A DNA stretch of 64,000 bases from Gelidibacter maritimus (GCF_014062315.1 NZ_JACGLT010000001.1:248001-312000), one strand, 5' to 3'. Positions 47,104-57,000 are shown, counted from the first letter of the stretch. Numbers and translations are program-made. The notes: a model not told the origin generated them from the letters alone.

Positions 47104-47730
47104 ATGAAAAATAATAAAACAGATAACAACAAAAAGAAAACATGGATACAGTACGGAGTTTTTGCTGTAATTGCCATTACACTTTACGCCACCGGATTGC
47201 ATACTGAAGTGATTGGATTTGCACAACGCGGCATTCTAGCTACTGGATTGATGAATCCTAATGTAAAAGACATTACCCAAGTACGAGAAAATGAGAACGA
47301 TATTGCGATTGCGTCAGAATTTGAAAAAGCAGATTTTAGTTTAAAATTGATGGATAGCGATGGTAATGTTACCTCCTTGGAAGCTTTGAAAGGTAAGGTT
47401 ATTTTTATGAATTTCTGGGCCACTTGGTGTCCACCTTGTATTGCCGAAATGCCGAGCATTGATAAGTTGCACGAAGACCTGGGAGATGAAGTAGCCTTTG
47501 TCATGCTCTCCTTAGATCAGGATTTTGAACTTGCCAAAGCTTTCGATAAACGAAAAGGATATAACTTACCCATTTATGCTCCTGCAAGCAATTTACCTCC
47601 AATGTACCAGTCGTCAGCAATTCCTACCACCTATATTATTGATGCCAAAGGAAACTTGGTATTGACGCATAAGGGAATGGCGGATTATAATGATGAAGGA
47701 TTTAAAAAGTTCCTTAGAAGTTTAAAATAA
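47104..47730 (+). CDS. TlpA-family thioredoxin-like protein
   Basis: 208 residues. One N-terminal membrane helix (YGVFAVIAITLYATG) exposes a thioredoxin domain to the periplasm. The active site WATWCPPCIAEMP has the CxxC pair and the TlpA-type WCPPC; AIPTTYIID is the cis-Pro loop. It probably reduces disulfides of exported proteins, e.g. in cytochrome or metal-site maturation. Located between the FNR-box gene and the SoxB-like gene. Confidence 0.88.
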   Translation: MKNNKTDNNKKKTWIQYGVFAVIAITLYATGLHTEVIGFAQRGILATGLMNPNVKDITQVRENENDIAIASEFEKADFSLKLMDSDGNVTSLEALKGKVIFMNFWATWCPPCIAEMPSIDKLHEDLGDEVAFVMLSLDQDFELAKAFDKRKGYNLPIYAPASNLPPMYQSSAIPTTYIIDAKGNLVLTHKGMADYNDEGFKKFLRSLK

Positions 47731-47913
47731 TATGATTTTCACCACTTGGTATTAGTGCACGGACGTTTACCTCGGACAAAAAGATAATTTCTTACACATG
47801 GCTCATGGGCTATACCAAGAGAATCTTAATGTCCAAAATCGACAAAAATTGTAAATTTATGGTTGACGTTAGAAAGTATATTACACAATTTCTTACTGAC
47901 AAAATATCTAAAT

Positions 47914-49338
47914 ATGAAACTGAATATATTATTTATAAACGATGTACACGGATATTTAGCACCGCACCCAGAATTGTTCTACAACGAAACGGGAGAGGTC
48001 GTAGAAACCGTTGGCGGATATGAGCGTATTGCTGGACTTGTGGAAGCTATAAGGAATGATAACCCGAATACACTGCTTTTTGATGGCGGTGATACATTAC
48101 ACGGCACTAAACCTCTGGTAGATTCGCAAGGAGAAGCGATTATCCCTATTTTAAATTCAATAAAACTCGATGCCTTGATAGGACATTGGGACTTTGGCTA
48201 TGGTCCGGAACGACTACAAGAGATTAGTGAGCATTTAACGTTTCCAATATTAGGCTGTAATGTCTATAATGAAGATGGCTCAAGTTTTTTAAATCCCACT
48301 ATGATGTACGAAAAAGGAGGTGTGAAAATAGGGGTTATCGGAATTTGTGCCATGATTGTTGACAAAGTTATGCCAGAAAAGATGGGTAAGGGATTGAAGT
48401 TTACTTCTGGAGTTGATGAGGTGCCACAACACATTAAGAGTCTGAAAGCTCAAGGAGCAGATGTGATAGTCTTGCTGTCACATAATGGATTTCCGCAAGA
48501 TGTTGCACTTTTGGAGCAAGTAGAGGGTGTTGACATTTGTTTAAGCGCACATACCCACAATAGAATTTATAAACCTCTTATGATTAATGGGGCACGTATT
48601 GTACAATGTGGGTGCCACGGTTCATTTATGGGGAAATTCACCCTTGAGATAGAAAAAAATACTATTAAAAACTATGCCTACGAACTTATTAAAATTGACA
48701 GTTCATTACCTAAAAGTGAAAAGATAGACGTATTGGTTGAGAAGGTTCTAAAGCCGTATCAGAACATTGGAACTGTTGTTTTAGGACGTACTGATACTAT
48801 ATTACATCGCTACAATACCATTAATTCAACCATGGATAGTTTTTTGTTAAATGCTATAGCAAATGCCACAAAAACAGATATCGCATTTTCAAACGGGTGG
48901 CGTTATGGCGCTCCCATATTTGGAGACATTACCGAGAATGATCTTTATAATATAGCACCAATGAATCCTCCTGTTTCTACAGTAGAAATGACTGGTACTG
49001 AAATTAAAGAGATGCTGGAAGAAAATTTAGAACGCACTTTTTGTAAGGATCCATTTGGGCAAATGGGAGGTTATGTCAAGAGAGTTTTAGGATTGCAAAT
49101 TAATATGCGCATAGAAAATCCAAACGGACATCGCATCCAGGAAATCTATTATGAAGGATCACATCTTAATCTTGAAGAGATATATAAAGTGAGTTTCGTA
49201 ACCACTCAAGGTGTTGCCAAAAAATATGGTAAAAACCGAAAAGAGCATCATATGAAAGCAGTGGACGCTATGAAATCTTATTTAAAGAAAACCCCAATTT
49301 ATACTCCAGAAAAAGTAGTGAGTTTTCGATTGGTTTAA
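47914..49338 (+). CDS. SoxB-like metallophosphoesterase/5'-nucleotidase-family protein, cytoplasmic
   Basis: About 474 residues from ATG at 47914 (MKLNILFINDVHGYLAPH); an in-frame ATG at 47863 would add an unrelated 17-residue lead. The metallophosphoesterase motifs are NDVHG, DGGDTLHG, LIGHWDFGYG, LLSHNG and SAHTHN. Where 5'-nucleotidases have GNHEF, this protein has GHWDF, as in the thiosulfohydrolase SoxB (GHWEF). The C-terminal domain FSNGWRYGAPIFGDITENDL, VEMTGTEIKEMLE and DPFGQMGGYVKRVLGL also follows SoxB (recall). No signal peptide, unlike SoxB, so it would act in the cytoplasm. Substrate uncertain: nucleotide or sulfur compound. Confidence 0.75.
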   Translation: MKLNILFINDVHGYLAPHPELFYNETGEVVETVGGYERIAGLVEAIRNDNPNTLLFDGGDTLHGTKPLVDSQGEAIIPILNSIKLDALIGHWDFGYGPERLQEISEHLTFPILGCNVYNEDGSSFLNPTMMYEKGGVKIGVIGICAMIVDKVMPEKMGKGLKFTSGVDEVPQHIKSLKAQGADVIVLLSHNGFPQDVALLEQVEGVDICLSAHTHNRIYKPLMINGARIVQCGCHGSFMGKFTLEIEKNTIKNYAYELIKIDSSLPKSEKIDVLVEKVLKPYQNIGTVVLGRTDTILHRYNTINSTMDSFLLNAIANATKTDIAFSNGWRYGAPIFGDITENDLYNIAPMNPPVSTVEMTGTEIKEMLEENLERTFCKDPFGQMGGYVKRVLGLQINMRIENPNGHRIQEIYYEGSHLNLEEIYKVSFVTTQGVAKKYGKNRKEHHMKAVDAMKSYLKKTPIYTPEKVVSFRLV

Positions 49339-49498
49339 TGTTTCCTATATTTTCCATAATATTTTAATATGATACTTATGAATTCCTATTATGAGGCGCG
49401 TACTCATGGACTAAAATGAGTTATAGAACAAAATCAAAAAGTCACTTTAAGTAATCCTTCATGTTTTTTGGAAATTATCCAAGATGATATAGTAAAAT

Positions 49499-49948
49499 TC
49501 ACATAAAACGTCGTGTTATTCTCTTGTAATCTCTATATTCTGGAAATTTTTTTGCTAATAATTTTTCTTCATATATCGATTTAAAATAAAACAGGATCAA
49601 TATAAAAAATGTAATCAAAATTTTATAAAATGACGATTGATAAAGGGCATAACCGAGTCCCGAAAAAATCAGAGCGGTATAAATAGGATGTCTTGATATA
49701 CGATAAGCTCCTTTGGTGATCAAAGTGCCAGAAGTCACTGGAGATGGGAAAGGTGAAAGTTTAGTGTTCAACTGTAAAAGGGCTATGATTCCGAATGAAA
49801 TGGAAAGTACCATTAAAACTAAACCCGAATAGCATAACCATTCGGGTAGTTGAATATTTAATAAACATAGAGGTAAAAAATAAGCTATAAAAAGCAATAC
49901 ATGTACTGTTACAAATAGATAATCTTTAAAAGGTACTCTTTTAATCAC
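49499..49948 (-). CDS. Isoprenylcysteine carboxyl methyltransferase-like membrane protein
   Basis: 149 residues, four membrane helices. KGAYRISRHPIYTALIFSGL is the SAM-binding RHPxY motif of the ICMT/phospholipid N-methyltransferase family, followed by a C-terminal EEKLLAKKFPEYRDYKRIT region with the conserved E and Y. It methylates a lipid or lipid-linked thiol/amine in the membrane; the substrate is unknown. Convergent with the SoxB-like gene. Confidence 0.8.
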   Translation of the reverse strand: MIKRVPFKDYLFVTVHVLLFIAYFLPLCLLNIQLPEWLCYSGLVLMVLSISFGIIALLQLNTKLSPFPSPVTSGTLITKGAYRISRHPIYTALIFSGLGYALYQSSFYKILITFFILILFYFKSIYEEKLLAKKFPEYRDYKRITRRFM

Positions 49949-50018
49949 TATTTAAAATTCTTTTAAAAGGACGTTGAAAAGATAAGAGCTTCAGTGTTTT
50001 AAAAGCCACTAATGGGGA

Positions 50019-50681
50019 TTAAAGATGCTTTTTAGCGAGATAAAAATCTACCTTTTCAACAGAATCGTCAGCCAATCTTGCGTTAAGCTCATCCAGTGTC
50101 TTTGGTGGACCAACGATAATTTTATCCCCTTTTTTCCAATCTAAAGGCATAGCAACCTTGTGTTCGTCTGAAATTTGGAGCGCCTCTAAAACACGTAAGA
50201 TTTCATTCATGTTTCTACCGATGTTCAAAGGATAATACATGATTAATCGTATTTTCTTACTCGGATCTATAAAAAACACGGCACGCACTGCGGCAGTTTC
50301 ACTCTCATTAGGTTGTAGCATCCCGTACAATTTTGCTACTTTCATATCAATATCGGCAATGATTGGAAAATCGAAATAAACACCAGTGTTTTCCCTTACA
50401 TTTTGAACCCAACCCATATGAGAGTGGATACTATCAATACTTAAGCCTAACAACTCAGTGTTTAGTGCGTCAAATTCACTTTTACGAGAAGCAAATCCAC
50501 TCAGCTCTGTGGTACATACTGGTGTAAAATCCGCTGGATGTGAGAACATCACCACCCATTTGTCTTTTGCAAACTCTGAAAATTTTATATTTCCTTTTGT
50601 GGTCACCGCTTCAAAATCTGGAGCGTCGTCACCAATTCGTGGCATTGAAGTGCCTTCTTGCAGTTCTAAATTTGTTTCCAT
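50019..50681 (-). CDS. 1-Cys peroxiredoxin (Prx6-like)
   Basis: 220 residues. MPRIGDDAPDFEAVTT then FSHPADFTPVCTTEL with the peroxidatic Cys in PVCTTE. The long C-terminal region (about 160-220, LQISDEHKVAMPLDWKKGDK) matches the Prx6/Bcp-like 1-Cys class (about 210-220 aa). It reduces peroxides in the cytoplasm. No FNR-like box is visible; it is probably its own transcript. Confidence 0.92.
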   Translation of the reverse strand: METNLELQEGTSMPRIGDDAPDFEAVTTKGNIKFSEFAKDKWVVMFSHPADFTPVCTTELSGFASRKSEFDALNTELLGLSIDSIHSHMGWVQNVRENTGVYFDFPIIADIDMKVAKLYGMLQPNESETAAVRAVFFIDPSKKIRLIMYYPLNIGRNMNEILRVLEALQISDEHKVAMPLDWKKGDKIIVGPPKTLDELNARLADDSVEKVDFYLAKKHL

Positions 50682-50985
50682 AATTATGTTTTTACTATTT
50701 TTTTTGATTGTTTATAAAATTACGCATTAATTGCTCCTTTACCCAATTACACTGGCTACATAAGCTTTAATTGGCCAGGATTTAACATCTCTTGGTAAGG
50801 AAGTTATACTATAAAAAAGAAATTACTCTTTAACTTGTTCTACAACATTACCTGAACAGCAAGGCCATTCAGGTAAGTGTGTGTTGCACAAAATAGAAGT
50901 AAAAACTAATCCACTACAAATCGAGTATCATTATTTTGTGGCCAATTGAGGGTTTTTAATAGCCCCGAGGTTCGTGATTTTAGCA
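50682..50985. other. Intergenic region with a possible small minus-strand coding relic
   Basis: 304 bp. On the minus strand a frame ends with TAA at 50823-50825 and encodes a Cys-rich tail LCNTHLPEWPCCSGNVV ending EQVKE, but it opens only after TGA at 50928-50930 and has no ATG. A 9-bp inverted repeat TTACCTGAA / TTCAGGTAA (50848-50856 with 50868-50876) lies in it. Possibly a decayed small gene; family unknown. Confidence 0.3.
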
Positions 50986-52317
50986 TCAGTCTTTAAATTC
51001 TTCTATCGCATCGCTTAAATCATAAACTGTAACACCTTGCATTTCGTTCTCAAGGATACTACTTCCCGCTGCACTTCGATAGCCACCTGCACAATGCACA
51101 ACTATAGGCTTATCGGTAGGGATCTTACTTGCGGTGTCGCGCAGGTCATAGAGTGGATGCTCAAGCGCTTTTTTGAAAAACTTACCGTCTTCTATCTCAC
51201 TTTGATTCCTGATGTCCACAATAGTATAGTTGTCTGGATTCTTTTTAAAATCTGCCAAATCTAACGTCTTAGTTTTTACCAAATTTTCATCTGAAAGCGT
51301 AATGACCTTAATCACCTGCTTTTCGTAACCTATCTTGGCCAATCGGTTTAAAAGCTTGTCCTTGTTTTCTTTATTGTCGATGACCAAAGTAAATTTTTCT
51401 TTTGGTGCAACAATAGAGCCGATCCACGTTTCAAATTTTGCCGTATCAGAGTCCGCTTGAATGTTAATGCTTCCTTTTAAATGTCCTTTCTTAAATGAGG
51501 CTTCATCTCTCATGTCAATAATGAGACCCGTAGCCGTTGTGTTTTCTTCAAAAGGAATCTTATCTAGGGTTGGATCTAAATCATCCGCTCCAGCCTTATT
51601 GATGTCAACATTAAATCCAAAATAAGAAGGAATAAAAGGCTGACCGTCGAGTAAGGTATTCATGAATTGCTCTTTGGATTGGTCTTTAAAGGCCCAATTG
51701 CCCATACGTTCATCGCCCAAAGTACTACTGGCGGCTTCACTTAGGTTTTTTCCACAGAGTGAACCGGCACCATGAGCAGGATATACAACCGTGTCATCTG
51801 GTAAATCATTAAATTTAGTGGTCATGGTATCGAACATCATTTCCGCCAACTCTTCGCGTTTCGCGGTCATATTACCAACGCTTTCACGTAAATCCGGACG
51901 CCCAACATCTCCAATAAACAGAGTATCACCAGTAAACATTGCGGTTTTATCACCTTCTGTAGCAACTATCGTTATACTGTCTGGAGAGTGTCCCGGTGTA
52001 TTGATGGCCTTCAGCGTAATCTTGCCCAAACTGATAGTATCGCCGTCATCAAAAGATTTGTGAGGATAGTCCGCACCTAATTTTTCGCTGTTGTAAATCG
52101 TGGCTCCAGTGTCTTTATGAATCTCAAGATGTGAGCTCACGAAGTCGGCATGTGGATGTGTTTGGATGATTGCTGAGATTTTGGCGTTATTGGTTTTTGC
52201 AAAATCATAATATTGCTGTGGATCACGTTCTGGATCAATAACCGCCATCTTGCCATCACTAATTATGGCGTAGGAATAGTGTGAAAGGGGTTTGTATTCA
52301 AATTGTTTGATATTCAT
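50986..52317 (-). CDS. MBL-fold hydrolase with two rhodanese domains (persulfide dioxygenase-like)
   Basis: 443 residues. Residues about 1-240 are a metallo-beta-lactamase fold with QTHPHADFVSSHLEI and MFTGDTLFIGDVGRPDL, the pattern of ETHE1/Blh-type persulfide dioxygenases. Two rhodanese domains follow (about 255-345 and 355-443). Only the last has the active Cys (VVHCAGGYRSAAG); the middle one reads VIDNKENKDK at that place and is probably structural. The enzyme likely oxidises glutathione-type or other persulfides to sulfite, in the cytoplasm. It is 40 bp behind the methyltransferase gene, one operon. Confidence 0.88.
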   Translation of the reverse strand: MNIKQFEYKPLSHYSYAIISDGKMAVIDPERDPQQYYDFAKTNNAKISAIIQTHPHADFVSSHLEIHKDTGATIYNSEKLGADYPHKSFDDGDTISLGKITLKAINTPGHSPDSITIVATEGDKTAMFTGDTLFIGDVGRPDLRESVGNMTAKREELAEMMFDTMTTKFNDLPDDTVVYPAHGAGSLCGKNLSEAASSTLGDERMGNWAFKDQSKEQFMNTLLDGQPFIPSYFGFNVDINKAGADDLDPTLDKIPFEENTTATGLIIDMRDEASFKKGHLKGSINIQADSDTAKFETWIGSIVAPKEKFTLVIDNKENKDKLLNRLAKIGYEKQVIKVITLSDENLVKTKTLDLADFKKNPDNYTIVDIRNQSEIEDGKFFKKALEHPLYDLRDTASKIPTDKPIVVHCAGGYRSAAGSSILENEMQGVTVYDLSDAIEEFKD

Positions 52318-52357
52318 ATTGTTTAAATTTTATTGGATAAAGTTATTTATCTTATTT

Positions 52358-52984
52358 TTACTTTTTAATAATGGGATGTTTCAATTTTTTAAAACTGCAG
52401 AATTGAAAGTTCTGTATAGTTTCAAAGGGTGTGATATGATCGGTGGTGAGGCATTTTGTTTTTTCAAAGTGCGTTTCAAATACTTCTGCCAAACCGTTTT
52501 CATCATATTGGGAAATTTCCAAACCGCTACACTTGGTTGGGCCTTGTTTTGAAAAGGTACCTATGATTAATCTGTCGGCCACAAAATTGCTGGTGATGGT
52601 TGTGTACGTTTTAATATGTTCTTTTGACGTTAAAAAATGAAATGCCGCACGGTCGTGCCATAAGTCATAAATATCTGTAGGTTCAAACTTGGTAACATCA
52701 CTAACAATCCACTGTACACTATCGGCTTTTTCTCCTAAGCGCTTTTTTGCTTTTTCAAGGGCTTTGGCAGAAATATCCAATACGGTAATATCTTGATACC
52801 CTTTTTCAATTAGAAAATCCACGAGTTTACTGTCGCCACCACCAATATCGATAATCTTAGCTGTTTTAGAAACCTCTGATTCCTCTATTAATTTCAAAGA
52901 AATTTCAGGTTTTTCTTGAGTCCAGCTGACTTCGTTTGGACTTTTGCTCTCATATACAGATTCCCAATGTGCTTTTGAGTCCAT
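52358..52984 (-). CDS. Class I SAM-dependent methyltransferase
   Basis: 208 residues. Begins KAHWESVYESKSPNEVSW, then motif I IIDIGGGDSKLVDFL, motif II ITVLDISAKALEKAKKRLG and the later VSDVTKF and HDRAAFHFL. The first motif HWE.VYxxK.pxEVSW is frequent in small methyltransferases related to thiol/thiopurine methyltransferases. The substrate is unknown; its position ahead of the persulfide dioxygenase-like gene, under the same FNR-like box, suggests a thiol or sulfide substrate (inference). Confidence 0.8.
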   Translation of the reverse strand: MDSKAHWESVYESKSPNEVSWTQEKPEISLKLIEESEVSKTAKIIDIGGGDSKLVDFLIEKGYQDITVLDISAKALEKAKKRLGEKADSVQWIVSDVTKFEPTDIYDLWHDRAAFHFLTSKEHIKTYTTITSNFVADRLIIGTFSKQGPTKCSGLEISQYDENGLAEVFETHFEKTKCLTTDHITPFETIQNFQFCSFKKLKHPIIKK

Positions 52985-53072
52985 TTTTATATATTTATTA
53001 TCGTCTTACCCATGTTATTAGCTTTAAATACCTTTATGGTTTAGCCTTAATATAGCTTATTTCTAATACTGC

Positions 53073-53116
53073 TAAAGATAACAATCTTGTAGCAGAATTA
53101 CTGTAACCTAAGTTAC
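53073..53116 (-). promoter_or_regulatory. FNR-like box and -7 element of the methyltransferase/MBL-rhodanese operon
   Basis: TGTAAC-CTAA-GTTACA (53102-53117), a perfect 6-bp-arm palindrome, followed on the minus strand by TATCTTTA (53073-53080; TAnnTTT with A for G). Box and element again span 44 bp. The leader to the methyltransferase start is about 85 nt. Confidence 0.7.
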
Positions 53117-53261
53117 AAAATGCAAGTAAATGGTGAGATTGGAGAATTTATGTTCAGAAATTTACAAACTTTAGAATGCTGGCGGAACACATGTTTTTTG
53201 GATATGAAAGATCAACCGGTTTCAGTTCCTTAATGGTTTCCGATTCATTTAGGTTAAAAAT

Positions 53262-54026
53262 TCAAAATAACAATTTAAGTTGCTCTCTTGTTGGCGCAGG
53301 TAGGAGTGTGATTTTTTCTAAATTAGAAAGGTCTTCAGTAACCGATAGAGCACCAATATAGTCTGGATTTAATTGGAAGCTAAGAATAGTAATTACTTTA
53401 TAATTGCTAAATAATGATGAGGGTAATGAATGGAGACCATCTAAAACATGAATTTTCGAAATATTATCGTCAATTCCTTTTCCAACCGCTTTTACCACGG
53501 CTTCCTTACGTGTCCAGAATTTATAAAAAGAAAGATGTTTGTCACTATGAACGGTGATGGTATTTATTTCTTTCTGATTGAAAACATGTTTTAAGATATC
53601 GTCATAATTAAAACCTCTATTAATAAATTCAATATCAATACCTATCTGGCTTTTTCCTATAGCAATAAGTGCATAAGCTTCTGCGTGGCTAACATTAAAA
53701 AAGACGGAGGGATGTGAAGGTAAATATGGCTTTTTGTTTATATCGACCTTGAGATTGATTTCGCCAATGTCTACCACAATATGTTTAGCTAAAAGAAATT
53801 TCAGAAGTGCTCTACAGATAACAAATCTATTTTTATCTTTTGTAAAATGATATCGATTGGCCCGATTACATTCGGAGTGAGACAAAAGACCCATTAAATC
53901 AGGAACTAAGTCTTGAAGTTTTGATAACTCAATCTTATAAAGTTTTATGCCATGATCCGCTTCCATAGTATGGTTGGAATCAGGAATAACGGATTCAATC
54001 GTTTTACAATTGATCGTGCTATACAC
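53262..54026 (-). CDS. 4'-Phosphopantetheinyl transferase (Sfp type)
   Basis: 254 residues. The conserved IGIDIEFINR (Mg2+-binding Asp) and FYKFWTRKEAVVKAVGKG (W-x-x-K-E-A) motifs and the Sfp-length second half are present. It transfers phosphopantetheine from CoA to serines of carrier domains. The start overlaps the NRPS stop by 8 bp, so the enzyme is made with, and very likely activates, the three carrier domains seen in this operon (Ser at GGTSL, GLDSL and GGHSV). Confidence 0.9.
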   Translation of the reverse strand: MYSTINCKTIESVIPDSNHTMEADHGIKLYKIELSKLQDLVPDLMGLLSHSECNRANRYHFTKDKNRFVICRALLKFLLAKHIVVDIGEINLKVDINKKPYLPSHPSVFFNVSHAEAYALIAIGKSQIGIDIEFINRGFNYDDILKHVFNQKEINTITVHSDKHLSFYKFWTRKEAVVKAVGKGIDDNISKIHVLDGLHSLPSSLFSNYKVITILSFQLNPDYIGALSVTEDLSNLEKITLLPAPTREQLKLLF

Positions 54027-57000
54027 TTTCTAAGGTTTTATTGTCCAGCACCTCTTGAAGTTTTTCTGCTAAAACTTTGACATGGGGTTCGTCAAACATA
54101 TCCACATGGTTGCCCGGGACCATGTGTTTTCGAATACCTCTAAGACCCATTTTTTTCCATCCTAATAAATCATGGTCATGGACAAAATTAATTTCCTCCA
54201 TGGCTCTAAATAAATCGATTACAAAATCTTGGGGAGTAATCGTATAGGCGTTAGTGGCTTTTTGGTGATTTTCTTCCATTTTGTAGGGCACGTTGAATTG
54301 CATTTCGTACTGTTTCTCCTTGCCATGTTTTAACCTTAAAAATAATCCAGAGATTTGGATTTTCAACAATTCTTTTCGTCGTATAAAATGTTTTTTGCTC
54401 GCAAACATATTAAAACTTAAGTACACAACTTTTCCCATTTGAAATAGGTTTGAGAGTAACTTTTTCTTAACAGGATTAGTATAATAGTAAGACGGGTAAA
54501 CATAGGTGTCAAATTGTGCAACAATTGTAACTACCTTCCCTTGGGCTCTTAATTGTCTGGCCATTTCAAAGGCAACGATCCCACCGTAAGAGAATCCCCC
54601 TAAGGCATAAGGTCCGTTCGGATTTGATGCAAGAATTTCAGATATATAATCTGCTGCCATTTGATCGATTGAATCGTGTGGTTCATCTACACCACTTAAT
54701 CCTCTGGATTGGAGACCGAAAACGGGTTGGTCTTTATCTAAATGATGAGCCAGGGCATTGAACATTAAAACATTATGGTTGGCGCCATGAACCACATATA
54801 AAGCTGGTTTTGTACCTTCTGGTTTAAGTGGAACCAAGGAGTCCCATACAATGAATTCACGATCCATGTATGCAGCCAATTCTTTGACCGTAGGATGTTT
54901 GAGTAATGCTACCAAGGGTAATCTATTTCCAGTTACTTTCTCTATTTTGGCCATTACTTGAACCCCAACAACAGAATGTCCCCCAAGTTCGAAAAAGTCA
55001 CTGCGACTATCAATCTTGTCAATTTTGAGGCATTCCTCCCATATGGAAGTGATTATTTTTTCTGATTCGGTAACAGGTGCACTAAAACCTAACTGTTCAT
55101 CTTTGGAGGGGAGGTTCTGCAACAATGCTTTTCGGTCGATTTTTCCACTAAGCGTTGTCGGGAAAGCTTTGACTAAAATAAATTGATTCGGAATCATGTG
55201 GGCAGGAAGTTGATCTTTTAAGACGTCTTTCCAAACCTTCACTTGATTTGTATTCAGTTTATCTAAATCTGAAGCTATGACATTTGCGATTAATTGATCC
55301 TCATTGAGCAAAACTACTGCCGACTGAATGTGGTCCAAGGCATCGAGCGCTTGTTCTATTTCTTCCAGTTCAATACGCTGACCTCTAATTTTAACCTGAT
55401 GGTCTATGCGTCCCAAACAATGTACATCGCCTGAAGGAAGTAATCTGGCCAAATCGCCTGTGCGGTATAGGGTAGGGCCTAAATCAGTTTCGATAGGGTT
55501 TTTTATGAATTTTTCAGCAGTTAAATCGTCGCGCTTCCAATAGCCTTGAGCAACACCGTCACCGGCAATGCAAAGTTCCCCAATTTTATTAGGTGAAACC
55601 AATCGATTGTGCTCATCAACAACATAAAGTTGGGTATTGGCCATGGGATGGCCGATGGTAATGCTAGTGTCTTCCTTGGATATCTTCTTCATCGCAGACC
55701 AAATAGTGGTTTCGGTAGGTCCATACATATTCCAAAGCTCAGTCACTTGTTTCAGAATGCTTTTTGCTAAAACCAACGGCAGTGCCTCTCCTGTTGAGAT
55801 GGCTCTAAGGGGTAAAGGTTCATCCCATCCTGAGTATAATAACATTTGCCAAGTGGCAGGAGTAGCCTGCATCATGGTAATTTTCTCCTTCTTCATCACA
55901 TCGAGCAACAATCGGGTATCCTTGGATGTTTCCTCATTGGTGATGATCAATTTAGCACCAATTAAGAGCGGGGCAAACAGCTCTACCATGGCAATATCAA
56001 ATGAGATTGTAGTGATTGAAATTAAGGTATCTGAAGCTTTAATCCCCGGTTTTTTCAAGACACTAAATAAAAGATTAACCAGGTTTTTATGGGTAATCGG
56101 TACGCCTTTGGGCTTTCCGGTAGAGCCTGACGTATAAAGGATATAAACAATATTTTCAACGTCTACCTTTTCTTTTAAAGGCGTTATAGGATATCTTGCT
56201 AAATTTGAAAATATATTTTCTAAGAGCAAGAGTTTTGTGTTAGAATCTAATGCAGAAGAAAATTCTTTTGTGGTTATCGTGAATTTAACTTCTGAATCCT
56301 GCAACATAAATGCCAAGCGTTTGTTTGGATAGCTAGGGTCTAGAGGAAGATATGCGGCACCACATTCCATAATGGCTATTAAAGTGACAATCAGCTCAAT
56401 GGAACGCGGCAAAGAAACAGCAACGAAATCGCCGTTTTCAACTCCCTGTTCCTTCAAATAATGAGCCACTTGATGCACCTGGCGTTCCAATTCACCATAG
56501 GAAATTTCCGCATCGCCAAATTTTAGAGCTGTTCTTGAAGGATTGGCCTGAGCTTGTTTTAGAAGTAATTCGTGTAAAGGTTGTTTTGGATAAGAAGCAA
56601 CGGTATTGTTCAATTCAGCATACTCTGAGGCATCTATTTTAATAATATCACCAATCTTAACATCAGGATTGGCTACGATGCTTTGAACAACTTTTTCAAA
56701 AGAAACCATCATCTCTTTTATAGATTCAGGCTTAAATATATTTGAATTATAGGACCACTCTAACACAAGAGCATCGGCAGAACCTGAAGCATTTAGGAAA
56801 ATTTCAAAGGTTTCGTACGCTCTTGGATTACTTTTCAATTGATATTCCAAACCTTCAAATGACACGCCATCATCCAGACCCATATCGATATTGAATACCA
56901 CTGGAACCAACGGAACTCTAGATGGGTCTCTTGCTATGGACAGCTTTTGAAGTAATTCTCCAAAACTAAATTTCTGATGTTCATAGGCGTCAAAAAGCTG

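Noticed and set aside
47805-48023. 72-codon plus-strand frame overlapping the SoxB-like gene start
   Set aside because: It overlaps a well-supported enzyme in another frame and ends in low-complexity Arg-rich sequence; no homology pattern.
50019-50681. Peroxiredoxin gene as part of the FNR-like regulon
   Set aside because: No GTAACnnnnGTTAC-type box was found in the 300 bp upstream.
53176-53361. Plus-strand frame of 61 codons next to the FNR-like box at 53103
   Set aside because: Its second half runs antisense through the 3' end of the Sfp gene, it has no -7 element at the right spacing on the + strand, and its composition is not protein-like.
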